In this document: positions 1 to 8,581 of the stretch, in pieces | Position numbering within the stretch: the stretch's first letter is position 1 | How the letters are laid out: every line of letters begins with the position of its first letter | Origin: Acetobacteraceae bacterium | GTDB taxonomy: Bacteria > Pseudomonadota > Alphaproteobacteria > Acetobacterales > Acetobacteraceae | Direction of reading: 5' to 3' | DNA: 55,069 nt | Assembly: GCA_031291725.1 (NCBI GenBank) | Contig: JARLIM010000005.1 | Location: forward strand, 1 to 55,069 | Made by a program: the position numbers and the translations under genes | Notes under the pieces: model-generated | Databases searched by the model: none | The model's input: only the letters and a program-made list of their open reading frames with translations | Told to the model about the DNA's origin: nothing

Positions 1-443
1 CAGATAAAGTAACAGCCAAGCGCCGCCAACGTATCCCTTCCATTCCAGATGCAATTTTCAAAGAACAACCTAAATTCAACTTGCCGTCTTCTTGCGAAGA
101 AAACCAGTCAACGTCGGGAGGCGGCTTTTACGTCCACATACGGAGGCTGTCAAACGAAAAGCGACGATGTTTTGAAATTTCTTTATGCGCGCTTCTCCAG
201 CAAGCCATTTGGCGCGGAATGCGGCCGCGTGCCGCCATAGACGGCCAAGCCCGGTGCTGGCAGAGTTTTGCCGAAGGCGGCCGCCCCTTGCGGGGACAGG
301 CGGGCAGCATCGGGGGCGTGTCAGATGAGCCAGACCACAGCATGGACCGCCGCGCCGCGCCGCCGGGGGCATCGCCATCGCGGCCGGGCGATGGTCCGGG
401 CGCCGGCGGGCGCGGATCGGCTTGCGCGACTGTTGCCCACAGG
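1..443. other. 5' edge region without a convincing gene
   Basis: The first 443 bases hold no reading frame that I can defend. The open frame feeding into the EamA gene from about position 81 has no recognisable domain before the first membrane helix, and the overlapping frames on both strands have no plausible ribosome-binding site. The first 200 bases are clearly less GC-rich than the following 240, which fits an intergenic segment or the eroded remains of a mobile element. I cannot identify any element. Confidence 0.4.
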
Positions 444-1343
444 ATGATCCGCGCCTTCTGGAACTCCGCCTGGGCGCTGCTGATTGCGGGCAATCTGTTC
501 TGGGCGGGCAATATCGTCCTCGCGCGCGGCATGGCCGGGCAGGTGCCGCCGATCGCGTTGGCCTATCTGCGTTGGACCGGCGCGTTCCTGGTTGCCTTCG
601 GCTTCGCGTGGCCGGGCTTGAAGCGGGATTTTCCGATCATTCTGCGACATTGGAAGATCATGTTGGCGCTGTCGGCCACCGGCATCGCGTCGTATAATTC
701 GATGTCCTATATCGGCGTGCGCAGTACCACCGCATTGAATGTACTGCTGATGCAGTCGGCCACGCCGCTGATCATCGTGGTGTGGGCGTATCTGCTGTTT
801 CGCGAAAAGCCGTCCATCCGCCAAGCCTTGGGGGTTTTGCTGTCCTTGGCGGGCGTGGCCACGATTTCCGGCCGGGGCTCGCTGGCGGTGCTGGCGCGAT
901 TCCAGATGAACCGGGGCGATCTGTGGGTGCTGGCGGCGCTGGCGATCTATGCGTTTTATTGCGTGATGCTGCGCAAACGGCCCAAGGTGCCGCAATTGAG
1001 CTTCCTGGTGGCGGCGATGGGCATCGGCTCGATGATGATGCTGCCCTTTGTGGCGGCGGAATACGCCTCCGGCGCGCGCATTCACCACAGCACGGCGACC
1101 TGGCTCGGCGTGGCCTATATGGCGGTGTTGCCGTCTTTCGTGGCGTATCTGTTTTTCAATCGCGGGGTGGAGTTGATCGGCGCCGGTCTGGCAGGACAGT
1201 CGATGCATCTGATGCCGCTGTTTGGCAGCATCCTGGCGGTGATGTTCCTGCATGAGCAGTTTCATCTCTACCACGCGGCAGGCTTTGCCACGATCGCGGC
1301 GGGGATCGTGTTGGCATCTTCCACAAAGGCGGCGCCAGGGTAG
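444..1343 (+). CDS. EamA/DMT-family transporter
   Basis: A 299-residue integral membrane protein of the drug/metabolite transporter superfamily, expected to export a small metabolite across the inner membrane. The sequence shows about ten hydrophobic helices arranged as two EamA repeats. The first repeat contains the segment ending in LRWTGAFLVAFGFAW, and the second begins near residue 150 after the DLWVLAALAIYAFYC helix. The length matches the family. The frame is open far upstream, but the ATG at 444 places the first helix (AFWNSAWALLIAG) right after the start. The ribosome-binding site is weak, so a start further upstream, for example at 342, cannot be excluded. The substrate cannot be read from sequence and no partner gene adjoins it. 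Confidence 0.88.
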   Translation: MIRAFWNSAWALLIAGNLFWAGNIVLARGMAGQVPPIALAYLRWTGAFLVAFGFAWPGLKRDFPIILRHWKIMLALSATGIASYNSMSYIGVRSTTALNVLLMQSATPLIIVVWAYLLFREKPSIRQALGVLLSLAGVATISGRGSLAVLARFQMNRGDLWVLAALAIYAFYCVMLRKRPKVPQLSFLVAAMGIGSMMMLPFVAAEYASGARIHHSTATWLGVAYMAVLPSFVAYLFFNRGVELIGAGLAGQSMHLMPLFGSILAVMFLHEQFHLYHAAGFATIAAGIVLASSTKAAPG

Positions 1344-1430
1344 CGCGCGGCGGCGTCGGTTGCGGGGAAACCCATGCCCGCCCTGTGGCGTGACGATGGC
1401 GGGGTGCACCCGCCCGACGATTTGCCTTGC

Positions 1431-1445
1431 GTTATTCCAAATAAC
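1431..1445. promoter_or_regulatory. perfect dyad GTTATT-CCA-AATAAC
   Basis: A perfect 6-bp inverted repeat with a 3-bp centre lies 16 bases before the start of the unknown 195-aa protein. It is AT-rich within a GC-rich neighbourhood. This fits an operator or a promoter-proximal protein site, but no regulator can be assigned. Confidence 0.35.
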
Positions 1446-1461
1446 ATGCGTTAGTTAGTGA

Positions 1462-2049
1462 ATGACCTCTTCCGCGCCCCTTTCCGCCTCTCTGAGCCTG
1501 CTGACGGTGCTGCATGCGCTGCGCGGGAGCGTGGGGGGATGGCAAAAACGGGGGGTGTTCAACACCCTGCTGGCGCTGCTGCTCCATCGACGGCTGGGGG
1601 AGATTTGCGGGAAGATCGCGCGGCTGATGACGCGGTTTCGGGCCGGGCGGCTGGTGCGTCGGGCGTCTGGGACGCCGCAGGGCGTGCGCGGTGTCGCCCA
1701 GCGCGGTGCGCGGTTCTGGCCGGGGCGGTTCGGCTGGCTGGTGCGGGCGGTTTCGTATGAGGCGGCTGGCTATGGCAGCCAATTGCGCCATCTGCTGGAA
1801 CAGCCGGACATGGTGGAACTGCTGACGGCAGCCCCGCAAGCCGCTCGCCTTCTGCGTCCGGTATGTCGGATGTTGGCGATTGAGACGACGGTGCTCCAGC
1901 CCGGTGCGCTCACGCCGGAGCCGAAGATCCGAGAGATCAAGGCTCGGCCGCGCACGCCGCGTCCGAAGATCGATTGGGGGCGGATTCCGCTGCCGCGCGG
2001 CGTTCTGTCAGCGGCGCGACGGCAGCGGCGGTTTTATTGGAACGACTGA
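1462..2049 (+). CDS. uncharacterised protein, paralogue of the gene at 54529
   Basis: A 195-residue protein that I do not recognise. It is basic and rich in Arg, Leu and Ala, without a signal peptide or clear membrane helix. It aligns along almost its whole length with the product of the minus-strand gene at the far right edge of the window. Shared blocks are LALLLHRRLG, the FGWLV...SY.AAGYG segment, APQAAR.LRPVCRMLAIE and the near-invariant C-terminal KIDWGRIPLPRGVL. The middle, about residues 60-85, and the linker before the C-terminal block vary. A conserved C-terminal motif after a variable linker suggests a binding or docking tail. The gene stands alone between an exporter and an aldolase. 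Function is unknown. The family-level conservation makes it a real gene rather than a chance frame. Confidence 0.72.
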   Translation: MTSSAPLSASLSLLTVLHALRGSVGGWQKRGVFNTLLALLLHRRLGEICGKIARLMTRFRAGRLVRRASGTPQGVRGVAQRGARFWPGRFGWLVRAVSYEAAGYGSQLRHLLEQPDMVELLTAAPQAARLLRPVCRMLAIETTVLQPGALTPEPKIREIKARPRTPRPKIDWGRIPLPRGVLSAARRQRRFYWND

Positions 2050-2115
2050 GCGCCGCCGCGGACAGGCGACTTCTTTGTTCCGGATGATTAACCATATAAG
2101 GAACGACCGCTGGAA

Positions 2116-2916
2116 TTACGCCCGAAAACTCGGATCCTTCCGGTCCAGCAGACGCAGCAGGCCGGGCCATTCCATCACGCCATAGGGGCGGCGGGTGCCG
2201 GGCTGATATTGGTTCCAGGTGTTGTTCAACACTTCGGCCGAGACCGCCTGAAACGGCGTGTTGCAGGCCATCGCCGCCAGCTGCGCCTTGCAGGACAATT
2301 CCAGCCGATGCATCCAGTTGAACGCCTCCCCCACCGTGCGCCCGACGGTGAGCAGGCCGTGATTGCGCAGGATCAGCGCCTCGGCATCGCCCAGATCGCG
2401 CACCAGCCGCGCCTGTTCCTCCAGGTTGAGCACCACGCCTTCGAAGTCGTGATAGGCGATTTTCAGGAACCGCATCGATGTCTGATTGAGCGGCAGCAAG
2501 CCGCAGGCCAGCGAGGAGATCGCCATGCCCGGCCAGCTATGCGTGTGGATGACGCAGCCGATCTCCGGGCGATGCCGATGCACGGCGCTGTGCAGGATGT
2601 AGCCGGGAATGTTGATGCCATAGTTCAGATCGCCGAAATCCGGCTTGAGCAGCACGCGGCCATCAATGTCGATCTTGACCAGCGAGGAGGCGCACATCTC
2701 CTCATACATCAGGCCGTAGGAATTGGTCAGAAACGCGCCTTCCTCCCCCGGCACGCGCAGGGTGATGTGGTTGGCCATCATGTCGTCCATGCCGAAATGC
2801 GCGATCAGCCGATAACAGGCGGCCAGATCGACCCGCGCCTGCCATTCCTCGGCGGAGACTTCGCCTTTGAGAGATTTCACATACAATCGGCCCGGTTGCT
2901 GGACAGTCTGAGTCAT
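2116..2916 (-). CDS. class II aldolase/adducin family protein
   Basis: A 266-residue cytoplasmic protein of the AraD/FucA/adducin fold. These are zinc-dependent aldolases, epimerases or decarboxylases acting on phosphosugars or hydroxy acids. Expected metal ligands are visible: the HTHSWPG motif (His124 and His126) and the later RNHGLLTVG motif (His186). An acidic residue is available near the N-terminal half. The ATG at 2914-2916 gives a family-typical length. The same frame stays open upstream for about 1.3 kb, but that part is a shadow of the divergent MFS gene. It is divergently arranged with the MFS carrier at 3085, so the two could share control of uptake and catabolism. The substrate is unknown. 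Confidence 0.87.
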   Translation of the reverse strand: MTQTVQQPGRLYVKSLKGEVSAEEWQARVDLAACYRLIAHFGMDDMMANHITLRVPGEEGAFLTNSYGLMYEEMCASSLVKIDIDGRVLLKPDFGDLNYGINIPGYILHSAVHRHRPEIGCVIHTHSWPGMAISSLACGLLPLNQTSMRFLKIAYHDFEGVVLNLEEQARLVRDLGDAEALILRNHGLLTVGRTVGEAFNWMHRLELSCKAQLAAMACNTPFQAVSAEVLNNTWNQYQPGTRRPYGVMEWPGLLRLLDRKDPSFRA

Positions 2917-3084
2917 CGGTGCGGCCTCCCAAGGCGTGCTTTGGTGTTCAGGAGGACGAGTGTGCCAAGACGTGTCGCCGCCGACCAGCCCCGCCCGCAT
3001 CGCACGGCATGGGCTTGCCCTGGCGCCGCTTTCGTCGAATGGGTGGGATGTTGGGCGCCGCATCGCGGGCGCATGGAGACACAG

Positions 3085-4272
3085 ATGCGCAGGAGCGAGA
3101 CGATCGAGGCCGGTGTCGGCATGTGGCGGGCGACGCTCGCGGGATTTTGCGCCTGTCTTGTGGGCATCGGCCTGGCGCGATTCGCCTATACGCCCCTGCT
3201 GCCGGCGATTATCGATGCAGGCTGGTTCGCCGCCGCCGCTGCCGCCTATCTGGGGGCGGCCAATCTGGCGGGGTATCTGGCCGGCGCGCTGCTGGCCCGA
3301 CCGATGGCCGCGCATGTGCCTGGGCCGGTGCTGCTGCGGGCGATGATGCTGTTGGCGAGCGCGATGTTCTTCGCCTGTGCGTTGCAGCCTGCCTTTCTGT
3401 GGTTTTTCACCTGGCGTCTGCTGTCCGGCATCTCCGGCGGGGCGCTGATGGTGCTCGCCGCCCCGACCGTGCTGGCACATATCCCGCCCGCGCGACGCGG
3501 CCTGGCCAGCGGGGCGATCTTTGCCGGGGTGGGACTTGGGATTGCGGCCTCCGGCACGCTGGTGCCGCTGTTGTTGCGGCTGGGCGTGCAGCAGGCCTGG
3601 ATCGGGCTGGGCGGGCTGGCGCTGGTGCTGACTTTGATCGCCTGGAGCGGCTGGCCTGCCCCAGCAGCACCTGCACCCCCTACCGCCGTCGCCCCCCCGG
3701 CTGTGCACCCGACGCGGCAATTGCGGGCGCTGTATGGCGAATACGCGCTCAACGCGGCGGGCTTGGTGCCGCATATGATTTTCCTGGTCGATTACGTCGC
3801 CCGCGATCTTGGCCAGGGCCTGGAGGTGGGGGCGCATTATTGGGTGCTGTTCGGCCTGGGTGCCGTCGCGGGGCCGGTGGTCAATGGCCATATCGCCGAC
3901 CGCATCGGCTTCGCGGCGGCGTTGCGGCTGGCCTTTGTGGTTGAGATCGCCGCTGTCGGGCTGCCTTTGCTCAGTTCCGGCGCGATGGGGTTGGCGGTTT
4001 CGAGTTTGGTGGTGGGCGCCTTCACCCCCGGCATCGTGCCGCTGGTGCTCGGCCGGGTGCATCAATTGCTGCACGGCGACGCGGCCGCGCAAAAGGCGGC
4101 CTGGAGCACGGCCACCACCAGCTTCGCCCTGCTGCAGGCTGGTGGTGCCTATGGCATGTCGTTCCTGTTCGCCCATACCGGCGGCGATGACCGGCTGCTG
4201 TTCGCGCTCGGGGCGGTGGCGATCGTCTTGGCGCTGCTGCTGGATCTGACGACGATGCGGCAAACGCGCTGA
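3085..4272 (+). CDS. YbfB/YjiJ-family MFS transporter
   Basis: A 395-residue inner-membrane carrier of the major facilitator superfamily, with about twelve helices. The N-terminal helix followed by GLARFAYTPLLPAII is the signature of the YbfB/YjiJ group (a conserved R-F-x-Y-T-P-L-L-P). A proline- and alanine-rich loop at about residues 190-212 separates the two six-helix halves. The ATG at 3085 is preceded by GGAG six bases upstream; an in-frame ATG lies four codons earlier. It is divergent from the class II aldolase, and its stop is only six bases from the convergent stop of the RTX-like protein. The transported compound cannot be deduced. Confidence 0.87.
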   Translation: MRRSETIEAGVGMWRATLAGFCACLVGIGLARFAYTPLLPAIIDAGWFAAAAAAYLGAANLAGYLAGALLARPMAAHVPGPVLLRAMMLLASAMFFACALQPAFLWFFTWRLLSGISGGALMVLAAPTVLAHIPPARRGLASGAIFAGVGLGIAASGTLVPLLLRLGVQQAWIGLGGLALVLTLIAWSGWPAPAAPAPPTAVAPPAVHPTRQLRALYGEYALNAAGLVPHMIFLVDYVARDLGQGLEVGAHYWVLFGLGAVAGPVVNGHIADRIGFAAALRLAFVVEIAAVGLPLLSSGAMGLAVSSLVVGAFTPGIVPLVLGRVHQLLHGDAAAQKAAWSTATTSFALLQAGGAYGMSFLFAHTGGDDRLLFALGAVAIVLALLLDLTTMRQTR

Positions 4273-4278
4273 GGCGGC

Positions 4279-6564
4279 TCAGGCGATCGTCGCCACCCCG
4301 CCGGCGATATGGACATGACCGGCGAGCAGCGAGGCGGCCGTCATTGTGGTTGGTTGATTGATCAACACCACGCCCTGCGTCAGCCCGCCCCCGGTCAGCG
4401 CGATGGCGTGCGCGCCGTTATAGAGCGTGTTGAACGCATTCAGCGCCGTCAGACTGCCCAGACTGAGTTGCAGCTGATCGAGGCCGAATTGGAAATTGGC
4501 AATCGTCTCGATGCCGCTGCCGCCGGTCAGGCCCGCCGTGATCGTCGCCGCCCCGCTGCCCAATGTGACCACGTCCGGCGGGGTGATGAAATTCATCGCC
4601 GCCGCACTCAGCCCGCCAGTGACGGTTGCGGTGTCGCCGCCCAGATCGATCGCGACCGGCGCGGAAATCCCGGTCAGGTTGAGCGTATTCGCCCCGGTCG
4701 TGCCGGTGATGGTGATGCCGGTGAGCTTGTTGTCGGTTCCGAGCACAGTCTTGCCCGTGACATCGGCGGCGGTATCGGTGATGGAGAAACCCGCCACCTG
4801 CGCATTGCTCTGCAAAGCGGCCGCCTGCGCCACGGTGGCAGCGGCCACACTGACCGAGGCCTTGGCGGGCAGCAGTGCCAGCAATGTGTGATCGCTGCTC
4901 AATTGCGCATCTGTCAGCGCCACCGTCCCACCGCCGGTGATCGCAACGCTCGACAGCCGCCCGGCTGCCGCCAGGGTTTGCAGGGCATTTGCCTCGGCGC
5001 CGATATTGGCGGCGGTGTCGGAGACGGCGAGCATGCCAGTGCCGGTCGTGGCCACGGCTTTCGCCGCCGTCACCGGCACGGGGGCGGTGACGCTGACCGT
5101 CAATGCCGTCCAATCGCCCCAATAGCTGCCGTTATAGGCGCGCACTTCCACCGTATCGCTGCCTGTCGCGCCACCTGCTGCCAGAGCGAGGCCGGAGAGA
5201 CTGGTCAACGTGCAAGCCGTGGCCGCCGAGACCGCCGTTTTATTGGCCACCCCCGACAAGGTGAGCGTGTCGGCGGCGTTGGTGTCATAGACCTGATATT
5301 GCGTGATGCTTTGGCCGGATTTCGGGTTGGTTGCGCTGAAATCCGCCGCAAGCGTCACGCTTGCCCCCTCGACCACCGAAACCGCGGCACTCGTCGCCGT
5401 CACCACCGGGCAGTCGAGTTCATAGACCACCACGGACGCGGCATTGACGCCGTTGAACTCGGCACTTGCGGCATGGGGGGCTTGCACGATGACGTCGTTG
5501 GCCGAACCGTCATTGGCCGCATCGGCAATGCTGCCATTGGCGTTGACGTAGGTGATGTTGTCCACCAACTGCGCGCTCGCCCCCTGCCCCGACACCACCG
5601 TGGTGATGTGGCCGCCGCCAGAGGTGGTCACGAAGCTGACCATCTCACCGGCAACAAGGTTGTTCTGCCAACCCGCATTCGCCGAAACCGGGCCATTATA
5701 GGCGACGAACCACTCGCCATTGCCGATACCCGCCACTGCGACCATCGAACTGGTCAGAGGCAATGTCGCCCCGGCCTTGGCGGAGATGTCCGAGGCGAGC
5801 ACCCAGCAGCCTTCACTGTTCCAGGCGTCGCCGACAAAGCTCAATGCCACGCTGACGATGCCACCCGGCGTGGCGCTGGCGGGCGATGTTGCCGCATTCG
5901 CAGCCGTTACAATGGCAACCGAGCCGTAATCGGTGACAAGGCTCGGATTGGCGCACAATACCATCGGCTGCGCGGCATATTGCGTCGCCACCGACGCGTT
6001 GTTGGTGCCAAACAGAGAGAAGGTGGCGGTGTCACCGGCATTGGTGCCGGTTTTGAACATCACCTGACTCAGCGAGCCATAGGTCGCATTGATATATTGG
6101 CCGGTGGCGGCCTGATAGGTGAAGACCACATCGACCGACCATGCATCGGCATTGGAATTCACAAACCCCTGCGTCACGCTGCCATCGACCAGGTGCCCCA
6201 TCGCACCCGTTGCGTATCCGGCGGTGTATTCCACCCGATCCAGACCGCTGAGGATCAGATAAGTCGGGTCGGCGGCAGATGCGCCGACGCTGAACAGGGA
6301 GGCCAGCGACACGCTCTGCCCCTTGGCCGCCAGCACGTCATGCGCGGTGGCACCGATCGGGGCGGAGGCCAGCGATGCCGCGCCGCTTGCCTGCCCAGCC
6401 AGCACCACACTGGATGTCACGCCGGTCGTGGCACCGGCGAGCACACCATATTGTGCCTCCTGTATATCCTGTGGCGGCGGAATCTCGGGCAGAGCGATAT
6501 CCGGCTGCACGATATCGGAGAGATCAACAGCCAGACCATCAGCCAAATAAAGGTTGAAACGCAT
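4279..6564 (-). CDS. RTX-like secreted protein with putative NlpC/P60-like hydrolase core
   Basis: A 761-residue protein rich in Gly, Ala, Thr, Asn and Asp, almost without Lys or Arg, and with no N-terminal signal peptide. This matches type I secretion substrates. Residues 95-220 form a beta-rich domain (LSGLDRVEYTAGY onward). Residues 235-380 resemble NlpC/P60 peptidases: Cys253 in EGCWVLAS, a helix leading to AGATLPLTSS, then GGGHITTVV with His319, and VDNITY with Asp335/Asn336 as a possible third catalytic residue. Residues 390-495 form a beta-sandwich of the kind common in haemolysin-like proteins (ITQYQVYDTNA, VRAYNGSYWGDW). Residues 500-605 carry SDTAANI-type repeats, and the tail has TGTTGANTLNL-type beta-roll sequence. 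The ATG at 6564 has AAAGG seven bases upstream; another ATG lies six codons earlier. No secretion ABC/MFP pair adjoins it. The enzymatic role is my inference. Confidence 0.72.
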   Translation of the reverse strand: MRFNLYLADGLAVDLSDIVQPDIALPEIPPPQDIQEAQYGVLAGATTGVTSSVVLAGQASGAASLASAPIGATAHDVLAAKGQSVSLASLFSVGASAADPTYLILSGLDRVEYTAGYATGAMGHLVDGSVTQGFVNSNADAWSVDVVFTYQAATGQYINATYGSLSQVMFKTGTNAGDTATFSLFGTNNASVATQYAAQPMVLCANPSLVTDYGSVAIVTAANAATSPASATPGGIVSVALSFVGDAWNSEGCWVLASDISAKAGATLPLTSSMVAVAGIGNGEWFVAYNGPVSANAGWQNNLVAGEMVSFVTTSGGGHITTVVSGQGASAQLVDNITYVNANGSIADAANDGSANDVIVQAPHAASAEFNGVNAASVVVYELDCPVVTATSAAVSVVEGASVTLAADFSATNPKSGQSITQYQVYDTNAADTLTLSGVANKTAVSAATACTLTSLSGLALAAGGATGSDTVEVRAYNGSYWGDWTALTVSVTAPVPVTAAKAVATTGTGMLAVSDTAANIGAEANALQTLAAAGRLSSVAITGGGTVALTDAQLSSDHTLLALLPAKASVSVAAATVAQAAALQSNAQVAGFSITDTAADVTGKTVLGTDNKLTGITITGTTGANTLNLTGISAPVAIDLGGDTATVTGGLSAAAMNFITPPDVVTLGSGAATITAGLTGGSGIETIANFQFGLDQLQLSLGSLTALNAFNTLYNGAHAIALTGGGLTQGVVLINQPTTMTAASLLAGHVHIAGGVATIA

Positions 6565-6815
6565 CGTGATACCTTTCGCCATAGGGAAGGCCGATACGTT
6601 TTGTCCGGCAGGAGAGACCTCGTGCGGATCAAAATCCGGGATTTTGGTTAAGGCTCCGTGAAGATGACGGCAGAAATTTTGCGCAGTCTCATCGCATGAC
6701 ACACCTCCACGCGAGACAACGCCTCTGGCGACAGCCGCGCCAGCGCCCCATCTTAGGCGAGACAACTTCGAAAGGCGGGGTTGATCGCCGCACGTCCACA
6801 ACAGGAGTTCGCCGC

Positions 6816-7691
6816 ATGAGCGACACAGCAGAATATGTTCCGGCCAAGGTCTGGACCTGGAACAAGGCCAATGGCGGGCGCTTTGCCAACATCAATCGCC
6901 CGATCGCGGGGCCGACACACGACAAGGAGCTCCCGGTTGGCCGCCATCCGTTGCAGCTTTATTCACTCGGAACCCCCAACGGGGTGAAGGTGACGATCAT
7001 GCTGGAGGAGCTGCTCGCCCTCGGCCATCAGGGGGCAGAATATGATGCCTGGCTGATCCGCATCGGCGAAGGCGATCAGTTCGGCAGTGGGTTTGTCTCC
7101 GTCAATCCAAACTCCAAAATTCCGGCCCTGATGGACCATAGCGGCCCCACGCCGATCCGGGTGTTCGAATCCGGTGCGATCCTGATGCACCTGGCCGAGA
7201 AATTCGGAGCCTTCCTGCCCACCGAGACCGCCGCACGGGCAGAATGTCTGTCATGGCTGTTCTGGCAGATGGGCAGCGCGCCCTTCCTGGGCGGCGGCTT
7301 CGGCCATTTCTATGCCTATGCGCCGACGAAGATGGAATACCCGATCGACCGCTTCGCGATGGAGGTTAAACGCCAACTCGACGTTCTCGACCGCCGTCTG
7401 GCTGAGAACGCTTATGTGGCGGGGCCGGATTATACGATCGCCGATATAGCGATTTTCCCCTGGTATGGCGGTCTGGTAAAAGGCTGGCTCTATGGCGCGG
7501 CCGAGTTCCTGGACGTGGAGAGCTACAAAAACGTCCAACGCTGGGCCAAGGCGGTGGGGGATCGACCGGCGGTGCAGCGCGGGCGGATGGTCAACCGGGT
7601 GCAGGGCGAGCTTTCAAGCCAGCTGCATGAACGCCATGATTCCAGCGATTTCGACACCAAAACCCAAGACAAGCTGACCGCTTCCGGTTGA
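6816..7691 (+). CDS. yghU: YghU-type glutathione S-transferase (disulfide-bond oxidoreductase)
   Basis: A 291-residue cytoplasmic enzyme of the nu-class glutathione transferases, which reduce disulfides and organic peroxides using two bound glutathiones. The unusual N-terminal extension typical of YghU is present (about 45 residues, with NRPIAGPTHDKELPVG). It precedes the thioredoxin-like domain, which contains VNPNSKIPALMD with the cis-proline and the ESGAILMHLAEKF helix. The all-helical C-terminal domain holds the YTIADIAIFPW motif. The ATG at 6816 follows a CAGGAG ribosome-binding site. It is a single gene read away from the RTX-like gene, and the 443-base AT-rich interval after it suggests it ends its own transcript. 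Confidence 0.93.
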   Translation: MSDTAEYVPAKVWTWNKANGGRFANINRPIAGPTHDKELPVGRHPLQLYSLGTPNGVKVTIMLEELLALGHQGAEYDAWLIRIGEGDQFGSGFVSVNPNSKIPALMDHSGPTPIRVFESGAILMHLAEKFGAFLPTETAARAECLSWLFWQMGSAPFLGGGFGHFYAYAPTKMEYPIDRFAMEVKRQLDVLDRRLAENAYVAGPDYTIADIAIFPWYGGLVKGWLYGAAEFLDVESYKNVQRWAKAVGDRPAVQRGRMVNRVQGELSSQLHERHDSSDFDTKTQDKLTASG

Positions 7692-8134
7692 TTGCCGAGG
7701 CGGTCTCTAGAAACATATGATTTTAGAGCGACTTAGCCCGACCATATCGGACCGTCACGGTTCAATATGGTCGCGCGTCGCTCCGGCGGAGAGTCATCCG
7801 ACCCCAAGCCCACCAGATTGGAGGCACTCGGCGCCGGGCATTCGAAGGGGCATAATATATTTCATTTTTTGTCAGGCAATCAATTTATTTTGATCCGATC
7901 GGCGGTTTGAATTTAACATTATTTACGTTTATTGTCGCATTCACTCATAACTTACACACACCATCGATTTGGTAAGTTTTTGGCCGACGCAATCAAAACA
8001 CATGCGACAACAGCACGGGGCTGATGTAAATATCACATCGACACTTCTAAGCAGCAGTTGCGACGTCCATATAACGCCCGATCTTTCACCGCATTGTCGG
8101 CAGTCTGTGAATATGTCTGAGAGGAAATAAGCCA
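7692..8134. other. AT-rich intergenic region
   Basis: This 443-base gap holds no gene that I can support. The first 90 bases contain a long palindrome (listed separately). The remainder is strikingly AT-rich, with runs such as ATTTAACATTATTTACG around 7910-7930. It carries an 8-bp inverted pair, TGTCGCAT at 7933-7940 and ATGCGACA at 8002-8009. It ends in the GAGGAAATAA ribosome-binding region of the small gene at 8135, so its right part should contain that gene's promoter. Confidence 0.55.
7726..7783. repeat. REP-like intergenic palindrome, copy 1
   Basis: An interrupted palindrome: outer arms GAGCGAC (7726-7732) and GTCGCTC (7777-7783), middle arms CGACCATAT (7739-7747) and ATATGGTCG (7765-7773), and a small ACCGT/ACGGT core. 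It begins TAGAGCG like the palindrome at 13061, so the two share architecture though not full sequence. It lies 35 bases after the yghU stop and could act as a 3' stabilising hairpin. Confidence 0.6.
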
Positions 8135-8497
8135 ATGTCCGATCCGAGCGCTGAATCGAACAACACTTCCGCAACTCAACCGGAACAGCGCCGCCGCGAT
8201 TCAGTTGATATTGTAGAAAATATGTTCTCCCCTGAAGTATTTGCTTCTCTGGCGACGAGTTTTTCGATCAATGCCGGCTGTGTGACGATCAAGTTTATCT
8301 CGCTGCGCTGGGATAATTCAACTGAGCCTGCCGTGCAGCGCGCTGTTGTCGTCGCACGTGTGACGATGCCGTTGGAAGGCGCGCAGAGCCTGGTGGGAGG
8401 GCTACAATCTTTCTTGTCGCAATATGGGCTGAACAAAGGCCCAAGTCCGCGCCCGAAGACCCGCGCGACGGATGTTTTGGCGGAATCGTCGCTCTGA
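8135..8497 (+). CDS. small conserved-looking protein of unknown function
   Basis: A 120-residue protein that I cannot name. The start at 8135 follows GAGGAAATAAGCCA, a good ribosome-binding site. After a disordered polar N-terminus (about 30 residues) comes an amphipathic segment, ENMFSPEVFASLATSF. A beta-rich stretch (CVTIKFISLRWDN, QRAVVVARVTMP) and a helix (GAQSLVGGLQSFLSQYGL) follow. The shape, a strand pair then a helix read as V.MPL.GAQ.L..GL..FL, is loosely like DUF3467 proteins, but the match is weak. It sits 84 bases before the HerA-like ATPase in the same direction and may be co-transcribed with it. Confidence 0.65.
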   Translation: MSDPSAESNNTSATQPEQRRRDSVDIVENMFSPEVFASLATSFSINAGCVTIKFISLRWDNSTEPAVQRAVVVARVTMPLEGAQSLVGGLQSFLSQYGLNKGPSPRPKTRATDVLAESSL

Positions 8498-8581
8498 CGT
8501 CCTCCGCGCCGAGTATGTGTTGCTCGTCTGTCCGGTCAGGTCGATAAACCTCCTCCGCGCAAGGAGGCGGCGAATCGGGAT

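Noticed and set aside
4309..6651. A 780-codon plus-strand frame across the RTX-like gene
   Set aside because: The opposite strand encodes recognisable secreted-protein repeats; this frame is an arginine- and histidine-rich shadow.
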